Part shown: in pieces, positions 1-8,104 of the stretch | Layout of the letters: every line of letters begins with the position of its first letter | Numbering within the stretch: the first letter of the stretch is position 1 | Assembly: GCA_038326165.1 (NCBI GenBank) | Contig: JBBQJT010000025.1 | Coordinates: 1 to 46,998, forward strand | Reading direction: 5' to 3' | Source of the DNA: JAEUUM01 sp038326165 | GTDB taxonomy: Bacteria > Bacteroidota > Bacteroidia > Chitinophagales > Saprospiraceae | DNA length: 46,998 nucleotides | Notes under the pieces: model-generated | What the model was told of the DNA's origin: nothing | Seen by the model: only the letters and a program-made list of their open reading frames with translations | Databases searched by the model: none | Program-made: the position numbers and the translations under genes

Positions 1-702
1 ATACCCTAGATTAAGCAACAGTTGATGATACTCAGCGTCTGGAAATTTTTGAGCGCTTTTTTTGCCACCAAATTGCTTATCTGAAACATCTAATATATTG
101 CTAGTCATTGACTTAATATCACTTGTAGTAAGAGAAGCTCCAATTACTTTATCGCTGTGATAAAGCTCATTGATGTTATTGCTCAATTGATCAGCATTCT
201 TCAATAAAGACTCAGGATCTTCTTTTTTCATTTCAATAAAAGATGTCAATATTTTCTTCCATTGATCCTTTGGGAAATATGTTCCAGTCCAAAGGGGCTT
301 GCCATTGGGTAGAATAATCGCATTCAATGGCCATCCGCAAGAGCCATTGCTCACCTGACAAGCAGCCATATAAATCCCGTCTATATCTGGTCTTTCTTCT
401 CTGTCAACTTTAATATTGATGAAATGATCATTCATGAGTTTTGCCACTGAAGTGTCACTGAAGCATTCTCTCTCCATAACATGACACCAATGACAAGAAG
501 AATAACCTATACTAACTATGATCAATTTATCTTCTTTTTTTGCCAGATTCAGGGCTTCCTCACCCCAAGGATACCAGTCAACGGGATTGTTAGCATGTTG
601 CAATAAGTAAGCGCTTGTTTCCTTGCCTAAGTGATTTCCTGATTGCTTACAAGAAGAAAAAAAAAGAACCAGTGCCAATATGAAAATCCTTGTGAATTGC
701 AT
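1..702 (-). CDS. DUF255 / SPATA20-type thioredoxin-fold lipoprotein, N-terminal part (runs off left edge)
   Basis: The reading frame starts at ATG 702-700 and stays open to base 1, giving 234 codons without a stop. The N-terminus MQFTRIFILALVLFFSSC is a lipoprotein signal with a lipobox Cys at residue 18, so the protein is probably anchored in a membrane. It is followed by LLQHANNPVDWYPWGEEAL and SSCHWCHVM, the hallmark blocks of the DUF255 (YyaL/SPATA20, thioredoxin-like) family. The CxxC-like pair is in CHWCHVM. Later blocks such as VDREERPDID and GWPLN are also typical of the family. Full-length relatives are about 650-700 residues with a C-terminal (alpha/alpha)6 barrel, so roughly two thirds lies outside the window. 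The family's biochemical role is not firmly established. It is transcribed divergently from the YkuK-like gene. Confidence 0.9.
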   Translation of the reverse strand, partial: MQFTRIFILALVLFFSSCKQSGNHLGKETSAYLLQHANNPVDWYPWGEEALNLAKKEDKLIIVSIGYSSCHWCHVMERECFSDTSVAKLMNDHFINIKVDREERPDIDGIYMAACQVSNGSCGWPLNAIILPNGKPLWTGTYFPKDQWKKILTSFIEMKKEDPESLLKNADQLSNNINELYHSDKVIGASLTTSDIKSMTSNILDVSDKQFGGKKSAQKFPDAEYHQLLLNLGY

Positions 703-714
703 GATATTTACTTG

Positions 715-730
715 ACAATTAATTAATTGT
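715..730. repeat. 16-bp perfect palindrome in a divergent promoter region
   Basis: ACAATTAATTAATTGT reads identically on both strands. It lies 13 bases upstream of the DUF255 start and 69 bases upstream of the YkuK-like start. It could be an operator for a dimeric regulator, but its pure A/T core makes a chance palindrome plausible. Confidence 0.35.
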
Positions 731-798
731 AAACTTTTACGTCTGAGTATCATTTTTGTTTATAAAGTCCATTAACTTTAGCAAAAACTTATTGATCT

Positions 799-1269
799 AT
801 GAGCTGGAGAAGACTGAACGGAACTCCTATCACTGGGAGTATAAAAGAGGCACTTGAAGACGCCATTATACGCGAAACAAAGGCAGGCTTCAAATTAAAA
901 ATCTGTATTGGGACAGATAGTCAAGTGTTACAAAATTACACAGAATTTGCTTCTGTAATTGTGGTTTTGCGAGAAGGCAAAGGGGGATTTATGTTCATTG
1001 AGAATTCAAAATCCACCATCAAAATGTCCTTGAAAGAACGAATGATCACTGAGGTAGGAAGATCAGTTGATATTGCCTATCAATTGTGCTCTATGATTGA
1101 AAAATACAATTTGGCTTTGGAGGTGCATGCCGATATCAATACGGAGCCCGAGTTCAAATCGAATGTAGCTTTGAAAGAAGCTATGGGTTATATTTTGGGA
1201 ATGGGTTTTGTATTTAAAGCCAAGCCTGAAGCATTTGCAAGTTCCAACGTAGCTGATAAATTCGTATAA
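799..1269 (+). CDS. YkuK-like (DUF458) ribonuclease H-fold protein
   Basis: This is a 156-residue protein matching the DUF458/YkuK family, which has an RNase H-like fold. The block CIGTDSQ (Asp40) followed by TEFASVIVVLREGKGG is characteristic: the Asp sits on the first strand, where RNase H-fold enzymes place a metal ligand, and a conserved Glu/Asp-rich region follows (EVHADINTEPE, near residues 112-122). Length is normal for the family (about 150-170). The substrate is unknown; family members are annotated only by fold. The start ATG at 799 follows an AT-rich leader with a near-consensus -7 box (TAACTTTA, 773-780). It ends 65 bases before the M16 peptidase gene. Confidence 0.8.
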   Translation: MSWRRLNGTPITGSIKEALEDAIIRETKAGFKLKICIGTDSQVLQNYTEFASVIVVLREGKGGFMFIENSKSTIKMSLKERMITEVGRSVDIAYQLCSMIEKYNLALEVHADINTEPEFKSNVALKEAMGYILGMGFVFKAKPEAFASSNVADKFV

Positions 1270-1334
1270 TCTAAATCTGCTTTATTTTGTTTCTTGAGTG
1301 ATTATCACCAATTTCGCACTTCAAATAAAAATGG

Positions 1335-2633
1335 ATGAGTCAAGAAACTTCAACAAGGTCAATCAAGGAATGGAAAATTCCACATATAGAGTTTGATGAA
1401 TATGTCCTAGATAATGGACTAAATGTAATTTTGCATCAGAATAGATATACCCCTCTGGTGGTTGTATCTGTAATGTATCATGTCGGCTCAAAGAATGATC
1501 CTGAACAACGAAAGGGTTTTGCTCACTTCTTTGAACATTTACTTTTTGAAGGTTCAGAAAATATTGGTCGAGGAGAATTTGCAAAGATTGTAGAGGGAAG
1601 TGGCGGTATGCTGAATGCCAATACCTCTAATGATCGTACTTATTACTATGAAGTAATGCCAGCTCACCATTTGGCAACCTCCCTATGGCTAGAATCTGAG
1701 CGTATGCTCCATGCACGAGTAGATCAAATTGGAATTGACACTCAAAGAGGAGTAGTAAAAGAAGAACGCTTACAGCGCTACGACAACCAACCATACGGTA
1801 CAGTGATTGAAGAAATAATGAAAAGAGTTTTCATCAACCACCCCTATCATTGGACTACCATTGGTTCAATGGAGCATCTTGCAGCAGCAACTGCGCAAGA
1901 TTTTGTAGATTTTTACAAGGATTATTATGTTCCCAACAATGCCGTTTTGACCATAAGTGGTGATTTTGAGACGAAGGAGGCCAAAGAGTTGGTTGATAAA
2001 TATTTTGCAAGCATTCCAAAAGGCCTGAATCTTCATCAAAAGCACAGTCCCTCAGATCTTCCACTTTTAGGTGAATTAAGAGATACCGTTTATGACAATA
2101 TCCAACTTCCTGCAGTAGTTATTGCTTACAGGATGCCAGGGATATTAGATGATGATTACCAAGCGGTGATGTTATTGAGTCAATACTTAGCAGGTGGTGA
2201 AAGTTCTTTATTTAATCAAGTTTTGGTTGATGATACTCAGTTGGCTGTTAATGCAGGAGCATTTTCTTATCCTTTGGAAGATTTAGGAGTGTTCATTTGT
2301 TACGGAATTGCCCAAATTGGGGTAGAGCCTAAAGAGTTGGAACAAAAAATGGAGGAATTGCTGAGTTTGACATTTCAAGAGATCATGCCTGATTACGATT
2401 TCATGAAATTAAAAAACACCATTATTGCTCAACAAGTCAAACAACTTTCTACCTTAAGTGGTATTGCTGAAGAGCTCGCAAGTTCAAATACTTTCTACAA
2501 AAACACGAACGAAATAAATACGTCTTTAGACAAAATTCTTTCAATAACAAAGGAGGACATACTCAAAGCTTCAAACAAATATTTGAAGACCAACAATAGA
2601 GTAGTGCTTCATTTTATGCCCAAACCTCAATAA
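1335..2633 (+). CDS. M16 zinc metallopeptidase, catalytic subunit
   Basis: This 432-residue protein is of the insulinase/processing-peptidase (M16) family. It has an intact inverted zinc motif HFFEH at residues 64-68 (two His ligands, catalytic Glu67), and the downstream acidic ligand is supplied by the KEERL segment around Glu143/144. The C-terminal half is a second, inactive M16 fold. An overlapping ATG at 1331 is in another frame; ATG 1335 gives MSQETSTRSIKEW and is preferred. No signal peptide is visible. The next gene, 9 bases downstream, encodes an M16 protein without the zinc motif. By analogy with known bacterial M16 pairs, the two probably assemble as a heterodimer that degrades peptides enclosed in a chamber. 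Confidence 0.93.
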   Translation: MSQETSTRSIKEWKIPHIEFDEYVLDNGLNVILHQNRYTPLVVVSVMYHVGSKNDPEQRKGFAHFFEHLLFEGSENIGRGEFAKIVEGSGGMLNANTSNDRTYYYEVMPAHHLATSLWLESERMLHARVDQIGIDTQRGVVKEERLQRYDNQPYGTVIEEIMKRVFINHPYHWTTIGSMEHLAAATAQDFVDFYKDYYVPNNAVLTISGDFETKEAKELVDKYFASIPKGLNLHQKHSPSDLPLLGELRDTVYDNIQLPAVVIAYRMPGILDDDYQAVMLLSQYLAGGESSLFNQVLVDDTQLAVNAGAFSYPLEDLGVFICYGIAQIGVEPKELEQKMEELLSLTFQEIMPDYDFMKLKNTIIAQQVKQLSTLSGIAEELASSNTFYKNTNEINTSLDKILSITKEDILKASNKYLKTNNRVVLHFMPKPQ

Positions 2634-2642
2634 TACAATACA

Positions 2643-4010
2643 ATGCTGCATAGTTTTAGACAATCGATTCCGCTGCCCAGCAAACCCAGAAATATTGAAT
2701 TAGGCAAATATGAATTCCTTAAATTGTCCAATGGGCTCGATATTATAGTTGTTGAGGATCACAAACTGCCTATCGTAAATATCAAATTAGGACTTAGAAA
2801 CAAACCTCAGCTACAGGCTCAACTTAAAGGGATTGAATCCTTAACTGGAGCAATGTTAGGCAGAGGGACAAAATATAAATCAAAATTGGATTATCACAGA
2901 GCACTTGAATTCTATGGCACCAACGTAGGCTTTAACAAAGCTGGATTCTCCACCAATGTATTAACACAATATACTGAAGAGGTTTTTGATCTTGCAGTTG
3001 AGGCACTTTTGCATCCAGCATTTGATGAAGAAGAATTAACTAAAGAAATTGCTCAACTCAATGCCGGACTTCAACAAGTGGCATTTGATGCTGAAAGCAT
3101 TGCTGCAAACATTTGCAATAAAATCAATTATGGTGACTTACATCCATATGGCGAAATAGTTACCACTGAAAATATTGCCCATTTCAACAAAGCTGAAATT
3201 ACAAATTATTATGAGAAGTACTTCCTTCCCAATAATGCTGTCCTGATATTTGTAGGAGACATCAGCCTTGCAGCTGCAGTAAACCTGGCACAATCCCGTT
3301 TGAGTTCTTGGGAATCACGGCCATTCCATGAAGTGGATTACAAAATCCCATCCCTACCTCAGTCTACAAATTTCAATATTGCAAGCAAACCTTCCGCTGT
3401 TCAGACGGTCATTCATGTTACATATCCGTTGGAATTACATCCTACTGATGTTGACATTACCAAAATATCCCTGACCAATAAAATACTTGGCGGTGGAGTA
3501 TTTGCTGCGAGACTCTTCCAGAACTTGCGTGAAAAAAATGCTTATACCTATGGAGCATACAGCAGCCTCCATGCAGATCAAATATGTGCCCACTTCGATG
3601 CAAGAGGTTCCGTAAAATCTGAAACTTTTGAATTGGCTATCAATGAAATATTTCATGAGATGAGGAACATGCAAAATGAAATGGTTTCCAAATCAGAAAT
3701 GGATGTTATTAGGAATTCGATGATTGGGGATTTTGGAAGATCCCTTGAACATTCAGGCACATTAGCCAGATTTGCTTTTTCAATATTGCATTACGGCCTT
3801 CCTGAAGATTATTACAGCACATACATTGAGAGATTGATGTCTGTGAGTGAAAATGATATTATGGAAATGGCTAATAAATATTTTATGCCTGAACGCAGCA
3901 ATGTGGTATGTGTTGGTGATTTGAATACCATTGAAAAAGCTATTCATTCTCAATATCCGAATTCAAAAATCTCATTATTCGGACCTTTTGGGGAAAGAAT
4001 TGAACAATAA
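2643..4010 (+). CDS. M16 peptidase-like protein, non-catalytic partner
   Basis: This 455-residue M16-family protein has no HxxEH. At the equivalent place the sequence reads LKGIESLTGAML, so the zinc site is lost. The substrate-positioning R/Y motif typical of the partner subunit is kept in NLREKNAYTYGAYS (about residues 292-305). It lies 9 bases after the active M16 gene on the same strand, which supports co-transcription and a heterodimer in which this subunit helps hold the substrate. No clear signal peptide is seen; the N-terminus MLHSFRQSIPLPSKP is hydrophilic. A frameshift or pseudogene is unlikely because the whole fold is continuous. Confidence 0.9.
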   Translation: MLHSFRQSIPLPSKPRNIELGKYEFLKLSNGLDIIVVEDHKLPIVNIKLGLRNKPQLQAQLKGIESLTGAMLGRGTKYKSKLDYHRALEFYGTNVGFNKAGFSTNVLTQYTEEVFDLAVEALLHPAFDEEELTKEIAQLNAGLQQVAFDAESIAANICNKINYGDLHPYGEIVTTENIAHFNKAEITNYYEKYFLPNNAVLIFVGDISLAAAVNLAQSRLSSWESRPFHEVDYKIPSLPQSTNFNIASKPSAVQTVIHVTYPLELHPTDVDITKISLTNKILGGGVFAARLFQNLREKNAYTYGAYSSLHADQICAHFDARGSVKSETFELAINEIFHEMRNMQNEMVSKSEMDVIRNSMIGDFGRSLEHSGTLARFAFSILHYGLPEDYYSTYIERLMSVSENDIMEMANKYFMPERSNVVCVGDLNTIEKAIHSQYPNSKISLFGPFGERIEQ

Positions 4011-4077
4011 ATGAAATTAGAATAAAAGAATTCAATTTTGTTTTAGACTTTTGTAGGCTATTTTAATATTAGGCGGT

Positions 4078-4569
4078 ATGATTCAAATATTTGTAACAGG
4101 TGGGACTTTTGACAAGGAATACAATTTCATCACAGGTGAATTGTATTTTAAGGATACCCATTTGGTTGACATGTTTGAGCGCGGGAGATGCAACTTAGAC
4201 ATTGACATCAAAACACTCATGATGGTTGACAGTCTTGAAATGACTAATGAAGATCGCGAAATAATACTACACAATTGCAAACGCTGCACTGCCAAACAGA
4301 TCATCTTGACTCACGGTACAGATACTATGGTTCAAACTGCAAAAATATTAGCAGATGCCAAAATTGACAAAACAATAGTCATCACAGGGGCAATGGTACC
4401 TTATGCTTTCGGCAACAGTTCAGATGGTTTTTTTAATTTAGGAAGCTCATTGGCTTTTTCGCAGATTTTGCCTCCAGGAGTTTATATCTCCATGAATGGA
4501 AGATATTTCAATTGGAACAATGTTGTTAAAAATAGAAAGACAGGATTTTTTGAAGAACTTAATTCTTAA
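4078..4569 (+). CDS. Single-domain asparaginase-like protein
   Basis: At 163 residues, this protein corresponds only to the N-terminal catalytic domain of type I/II L-asparaginases, which are usually about 320-350 residues. The active-site blocks are present: TGGTFDK (Thr10 as presumptive nucleophile), THGTDTM (Thr81-Asp82) and a late Lys151 in the VVKNRK segment, with ITGAMVP between them. The missing C-terminal domain normally completes the dimer interface and contributes to the neighbouring active site. The stop at 4567-4569 is a clean TAA, and downstream sequence in other frames does not encode the missing half, so this looks like a genuine short family and not a recent truncation. It is 2 bases from the next gene. 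It may hydrolyse a non-Asn amide; the substrate is unknown. Confidence 0.82.
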   Translation: MIQIFVTGGTFDKEYNFITGELYFKDTHLVDMFERGRCNLDIDIKTLMMVDSLEMTNEDREIILHNCKRCTAKQIILTHGTDTMVQTAKILADAKIDKTIVITGAMVPYAFGNSSDGFFNLGSSLAFSQILPPGVYISMNGRYFNWNNVVKNRKTGFFEELNS

Positions 4570-4571
4570 CT

Positions 4572-4817
4572 GTGGAAATTATTGGTTTATTGTTTGATGT
4601 TATATTTTGCATAATAGGTTTGTACGTATTCCTGTTGTTGGGAGAAGTGATCAAACCTCAGAACCCCAAATTAATAGCATTTCTTAACCAATTTGAACCA
4701 GGCTGGAAAAAATTGCTTGCCTATAGTGCCTTGGTTTTGACAGCATTAGCAACCATCAACACGATTTTACATTTTATATCCATATTATCACCACCAACAA
4801 GTAATATAACTTTATGA
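4572..4817 (+). CDS. Small membrane protein, two predicted TM helices, unknown function
   Basis: This is an 81-residue protein starting at GTG 4572, just 2 bases after the stop of the asparaginase-like gene. Its stop overlaps the next start as ATGA at 4814-4817, so translation is probably coupled on both sides. It has two hydrophobic segments, about residues 4-25 (IGLLFDVIFCIIGLYVFLLL) and 48-70, separated by a short charged loop containing KPQNPKL and a GWKK motif. I do not recognise a family. The tight packing is the main support that it is real. It may be a membrane partner of the neighbouring CotH-like proteins, but that is inference from position alone. Confidence 0.65.
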   Translation: MEIIGLLFDVIFCIIGLYVFLLLGEVIKPQNPKLIAFLNQFEPGWKKLLAYSALVLTALATINTILHFISILSPPTSNITL

Positions 4818-6448
4818 AAACAATTATTTTAAATTTCAATGTCTTTGCGCTCATCATTATTTTAGCTGCTTTTTCATTCGAATTAAAGGCTCAGAAAGAA
4901 GAAGACTTTTATAGCATAAATCATATTTCAGAGATCCGATTGACCATTACTACCAAGAACTATTCTACCACTTTAGATTCAATGAAACTTTATGGAGAAG
5001 GTATGATAGAGGCTGATGCAACAATCGATGGCACAAAAATCAAAGGTGTGGGTATCCGTTATAGAGGTGGATCAAGCTACGGAGTAGGTAAACAGAGAAA
5101 TCCTTGGAATATAAAACTAGATTTTACAGATCAAGCTGTGACATATCAGGGGATAAAAACAATCAAATTGTCCAATGCGCTCCGAGATCCTTCAATGGTA
5201 CGTGAAGTTTTAGGGTATGAAATAGCCAGTAAATATATGGCTGCTCCACGTTGCAATTACTCTAAACTTTATGTTAACAATGAATATCAAGGTTTATTTG
5301 TAAACGTAGAAAGCATTGACGACCAATTTATTATGCGCAATTTTGGCAGTGATGATGGAGCATTTTTTAAATGCAGCCCTGATCCAGAATACAAATCAGC
5401 CCAAGGATGCAGAAATATGAACTTTTCGTCATTCGTATATGAGCAAGATTTGTCTTGTTATGAGGCCAATTATACAGCTTTGAATAAAGGTGGCTATGAA
5501 GAGCTTCAAATTCTTACAAAGGAATTGGCGGAAAGACCTATTTCAATATCTACAAAACTCAACATTGATCAAGTGCTGTGGATGCATGCCTTTAATAATG
5601 TTCTTGCTAATCTGAGTAGTTATTCTGGCAACAATAGCCAGAATTTTTATCTTTACAGACCCGACGATGGGAGATTTGTACCTATAATTTGGGATTTGAA
5701 TCTATGTTTTGGAAGTTTTAAAAACACTGGTATTCAAGCAGGTGATTTGAGTAATAAAGAAATGGAGCAATTAACTCCGCTCCTTCACAAGGATAATAAA
5801 TCCAAACCATTGATCAGTCAGTTATTGGCCAACAAAGAATGGGAACTAATTTATTTAGCACATTGCCGTCAAATAATTGAAGACTATTTTATTGGCAACA
5901 AACTTGAGAAGCGCGTGGAGGAGTTGCATAAAATAATCCGAAAAGACTTTATTGCAGATCCTTACAAAGAGTACACCATTATGGATTTCGACAAAAGCGC
6001 CAAACAAACAATTGGTACAAGGTCAAAAATACCTGGACTGGTGGATTTTATGAAATCAAGAGTTAGATTTTTGAGAAAAACAGATCAATTAAAGAGTTTA
6101 CCAAGTGAAATCGTAGAAATGTCAATTGCAAAACGTAAACCTTTGGATAATAAAAAGGTAAAAACCTTTTTGATAACTGCTAAAACAAATGGTTTTGCAA
6201 AAAAAATAAAGCTTATGTACAGCCCTGAAGGAGAAGCGGCTTATTTTTCAAGCTTTATGTATGACGATGGAACACACGGTGATGAAATATCAGGTGATGA
6301 TATTTTTTCATACGAAATAGATCCCATAGGACGTTATGACAAACTTACCTACTATTTCATGACTGAAACAGCTTTGACAGTTGGGTTTTATCCAAGTGAT
6401 TATTACCGCAACCCCCTTCAAACAAGCATTACAGAACTTAATAAATAA
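4814..6448 (+). CDS. CotH-kinase family secreted protein (copy 1)
   Basis: This 544-residue protein has an N-terminal signal peptide ending near residue 27 (LKAQ). The CotH-kinase fold spans about residues 35-400: GIRYRGGSS, IKLSNALRDPSMVREVL, the NEYQGLFVNVESID segment, NFYLYRPDDG and IIWDLN near residue 294. The Asp of WDLN aligns with the metal-binding region of CotH kinases. B. subtilis CotH is an atypical kinase that phosphorylates coat proteins; the substrate here is unknown. Three Cys around residues 190-220 are shared with the next gene and may form disulfides. The C-terminal about 100 residues contain DDGTHGDEISGDDIFSYEI, an Ig-like module often attached to CotH domains. The start overlaps the preceding stop (ATGA). 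Confidence 0.88.
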   Translation: MKTIILNFNVFALIIILAAFSFELKAQKEEDFYSINHISEIRLTITTKNYSTTLDSMKLYGEGMIEADATIDGTKIKGVGIRYRGGSSYGVGKQRNPWNIKLDFTDQAVTYQGIKTIKLSNALRDPSMVREVLGYEIASKYMAAPRCNYSKLYVNNEYQGLFVNVESIDDQFIMRNFGSDDGAFFKCSPDPEYKSAQGCRNMNFSSFVYEQDLSCYEANYTALNKGGYEELQILTKELAERPISISTKLNIDQVLWMHAFNNVLANLSSYSGNNSQNFYLYRPDDGRFVPIIWDLNLCFGSFKNTGIQAGDLSNKEMEQLTPLLHKDNKSKPLISQLLANKEWELIYLAHCRQIIEDYFIGNKLEKRVEELHKIIRKDFIADPYKEYTIMDFDKSAKQTIGTRSKIPGLVDFMKSRVRFLRKTDQLKSLPSEIVEMSIAKRKPLDNKKVKTFLITAKTNGFAKKIKLMYSPEGEAAYFSSFMYDDGTHGDEISGDDIFSYEIDPIGRYDKLTYYFMTETALTVGFYPSDYYRNPLQTSITELNK

Positions 6449-6450
6449 TA

Positions 6451-8013
6451 TTGGTGAGGATAGTTTTAGTTTTTTACTTTTTATTCTTTGGTATTTTTTG
6501 GGGTAAAGCTCAATCTGGCTTCTATGATGTCAACAAAATAAGAGACATCAAAATAACTTTCAAAGAAAAAAATTGGGACAAGAAACTCGATTCAATGATG
6601 GCTTTGGGCACCAATAAACGCTTGGAAGCTTCAGTAACCATTGATGGTATAAAATACAATCAAGTTGGTATCAGATACAAGGGCAACAGTTCATACAACA
6701 ATGTTCGTCAACAAGGCAAAGAAAAACTGCCATTAAACCTCGATGCGGATTTTAAAATCAAAACACAAAAATTTCCAGGTGGGATTGAATCTATTAAGCT
6801 GAGTAATATGTTCAGAGATCCCAGTTATTTGAGAGAGGTACTTGCCTATGAACTGGCAGGACAATATATCATCTCTCCAAAAGCCAACTTTGCTAAAGTG
6901 ACTGTAAACGGTAAGTATTTAGGTCTATATGCCAATACTGAATCCATTGATGAGCATTTCATAAAAAATGAATTCAAGGACAATAATGGCATATTATTCA
7001 AATGTGATCCCAACTGGGACAGCCCAGAATTATTAGATTGCCCTAAAGGGGATAAAGCTTCGTTGCAATGGCAAGGTGAAGACAGCAGTTGCTATTTTGG
7101 CAATTACGAACTCAAAAGTGACTATGGCTATAAGGAGTTGCTTGATTTAATTCGTACTTTGAATCAAAATCCTTCTAAAATTGAAAGTGTACTTGATGTC
7201 AATTCAGTTTTGTGGATGCACGCATTTAATCATACTCTTGTTAACCTAGATAGCTACAGTGGGAGACTTTGCCATAATTATTACTTATTCAAGCCTAAAA
7301 ATGGAGTTTTTATTCCAATAATATGGGATCTTAATTTGGCATTTGGTGGTTTTAGAATGGATGGCACCAAATCCATGACTGATGAAGAACTATTCAATTA
7401 TCCGCCATTGCAGCATTGTGACAATCCACTTCGTCCTTTGATATCAAAACTTTGTGCGAATCCACTGTACAAGAAAATGTTATTGGCATATATAAAAACA
7501 ATCTTTAACGAGCAATTCCAATCACAAAAGCTCATCAAAAGAACTGATCAACTCAGTAAAATGATTGATCTTGAAGTTAAAAATGATAGAGCCAACCTAT
7601 ACGGTTACGGTGTTTTTAAAGAAAATATTGAGAGAAAAGTGACCTTAGGGAACGTTATCATACCTGGATTAAAAGAACTTATTAAAAAGCGAAGCTCCTA
7701 TCTTTCAAGAACAATAATCGACAATTCTCCAATCCTATCAAACCCTCTTTCCATCAGGGATTCAATTGGCGTGAAATTTAGCGTTCAATCGGAAAACACA
7801 AATCAAGTATATCTTTTTTACTCAATTGGGAAACAACAACAATTTAAATCCGTTAAAATGTCCATATCGGAAAATTCTGATGGAAAATATTGGACATATA
7901 GTTTGCCCAAGACCTCTGAAAATGAAAAGCTAAAGTACTTTTTCGTATCTGAAAATGAAACTTCAGCCTCAGTTTTACCAGAGAAATCATCCATAGAAGC
8001 TTTCGAGAATTAG
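6451..8013 (+). CDS. CotH-kinase family secreted protein (copy 2, tandem paralogue)
   Basis: This 520-residue protein is collinear with the preceding gene: signal peptide (FLFFGIFWGKAQ), GIRYKGNSSYN, IKLSNMFRDPSYLREVL, GLYANTESIDEHF, NYYLFKPKNGVF and IIWDLNLAFGGF near residue 292. It shares the Cys-bearing insert (FKCDP, LLDCPKGD, SSCYFGNYELK). The C-terminal module is more diverged than in copy 1 and lacks the clear DDGTHGD motif. No ATG is available at the start: TTG 6451 and GTG 6454 are adjacent candidates, 2 or 5 bases after the previous stop. The arrangement indicates tandem duplication followed by divergence, with both copies keeping the catalytic-region Asp. Confidence 0.87.
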   Translation: MVRIVLVFYFLFFGIFWGKAQSGFYDVNKIRDIKITFKEKNWDKKLDSMMALGTNKRLEASVTIDGIKYNQVGIRYKGNSSYNNVRQQGKEKLPLNLDADFKIKTQKFPGGIESIKLSNMFRDPSYLREVLAYELAGQYIISPKANFAKVTVNGKYLGLYANTESIDEHFIKNEFKDNNGILFKCDPNWDSPELLDCPKGDKASLQWQGEDSSCYFGNYELKSDYGYKELLDLIRTLNQNPSKIESVLDVNSVLWMHAFNHTLVNLDSYSGRLCHNYYLFKPKNGVFIPIIWDLNLAFGGFRMDGTKSMTDEELFNYPPLQHCDNPLRPLISKLCANPLYKKMLLAYIKTIFNEQFQSQKLIKRTDQLSKMIDLEVKNDRANLYGYGVFKENIERKVTLGNVIIPGLKELIKKRSSYLSRTIIDNSPILSNPLSIRDSIGVKFSVQSENTNQVYLFYSIGKQQQFKSVKMSISENSDGKYWTYSLPKTSENEKLKYFFVSENETSASVLPEKSSIEAFEN

Positions 8014-8104
8014 GACCTGGACTGACACAAAAAATTGGTAAAGTATTTGATGGTAAAACATTGAATTTCTTATATAGCACATTTTCCAACAAAAACCGTT
8101 TCCC

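Noticed and set aside
4570..4817. Possibility that the asparaginase-like gene is a frameshifted full-length enzyme
   Set aside because: Downstream sequence codes for a two-helix membrane protein and then CotH; no frame resembles the asparaginase C-terminal domain.
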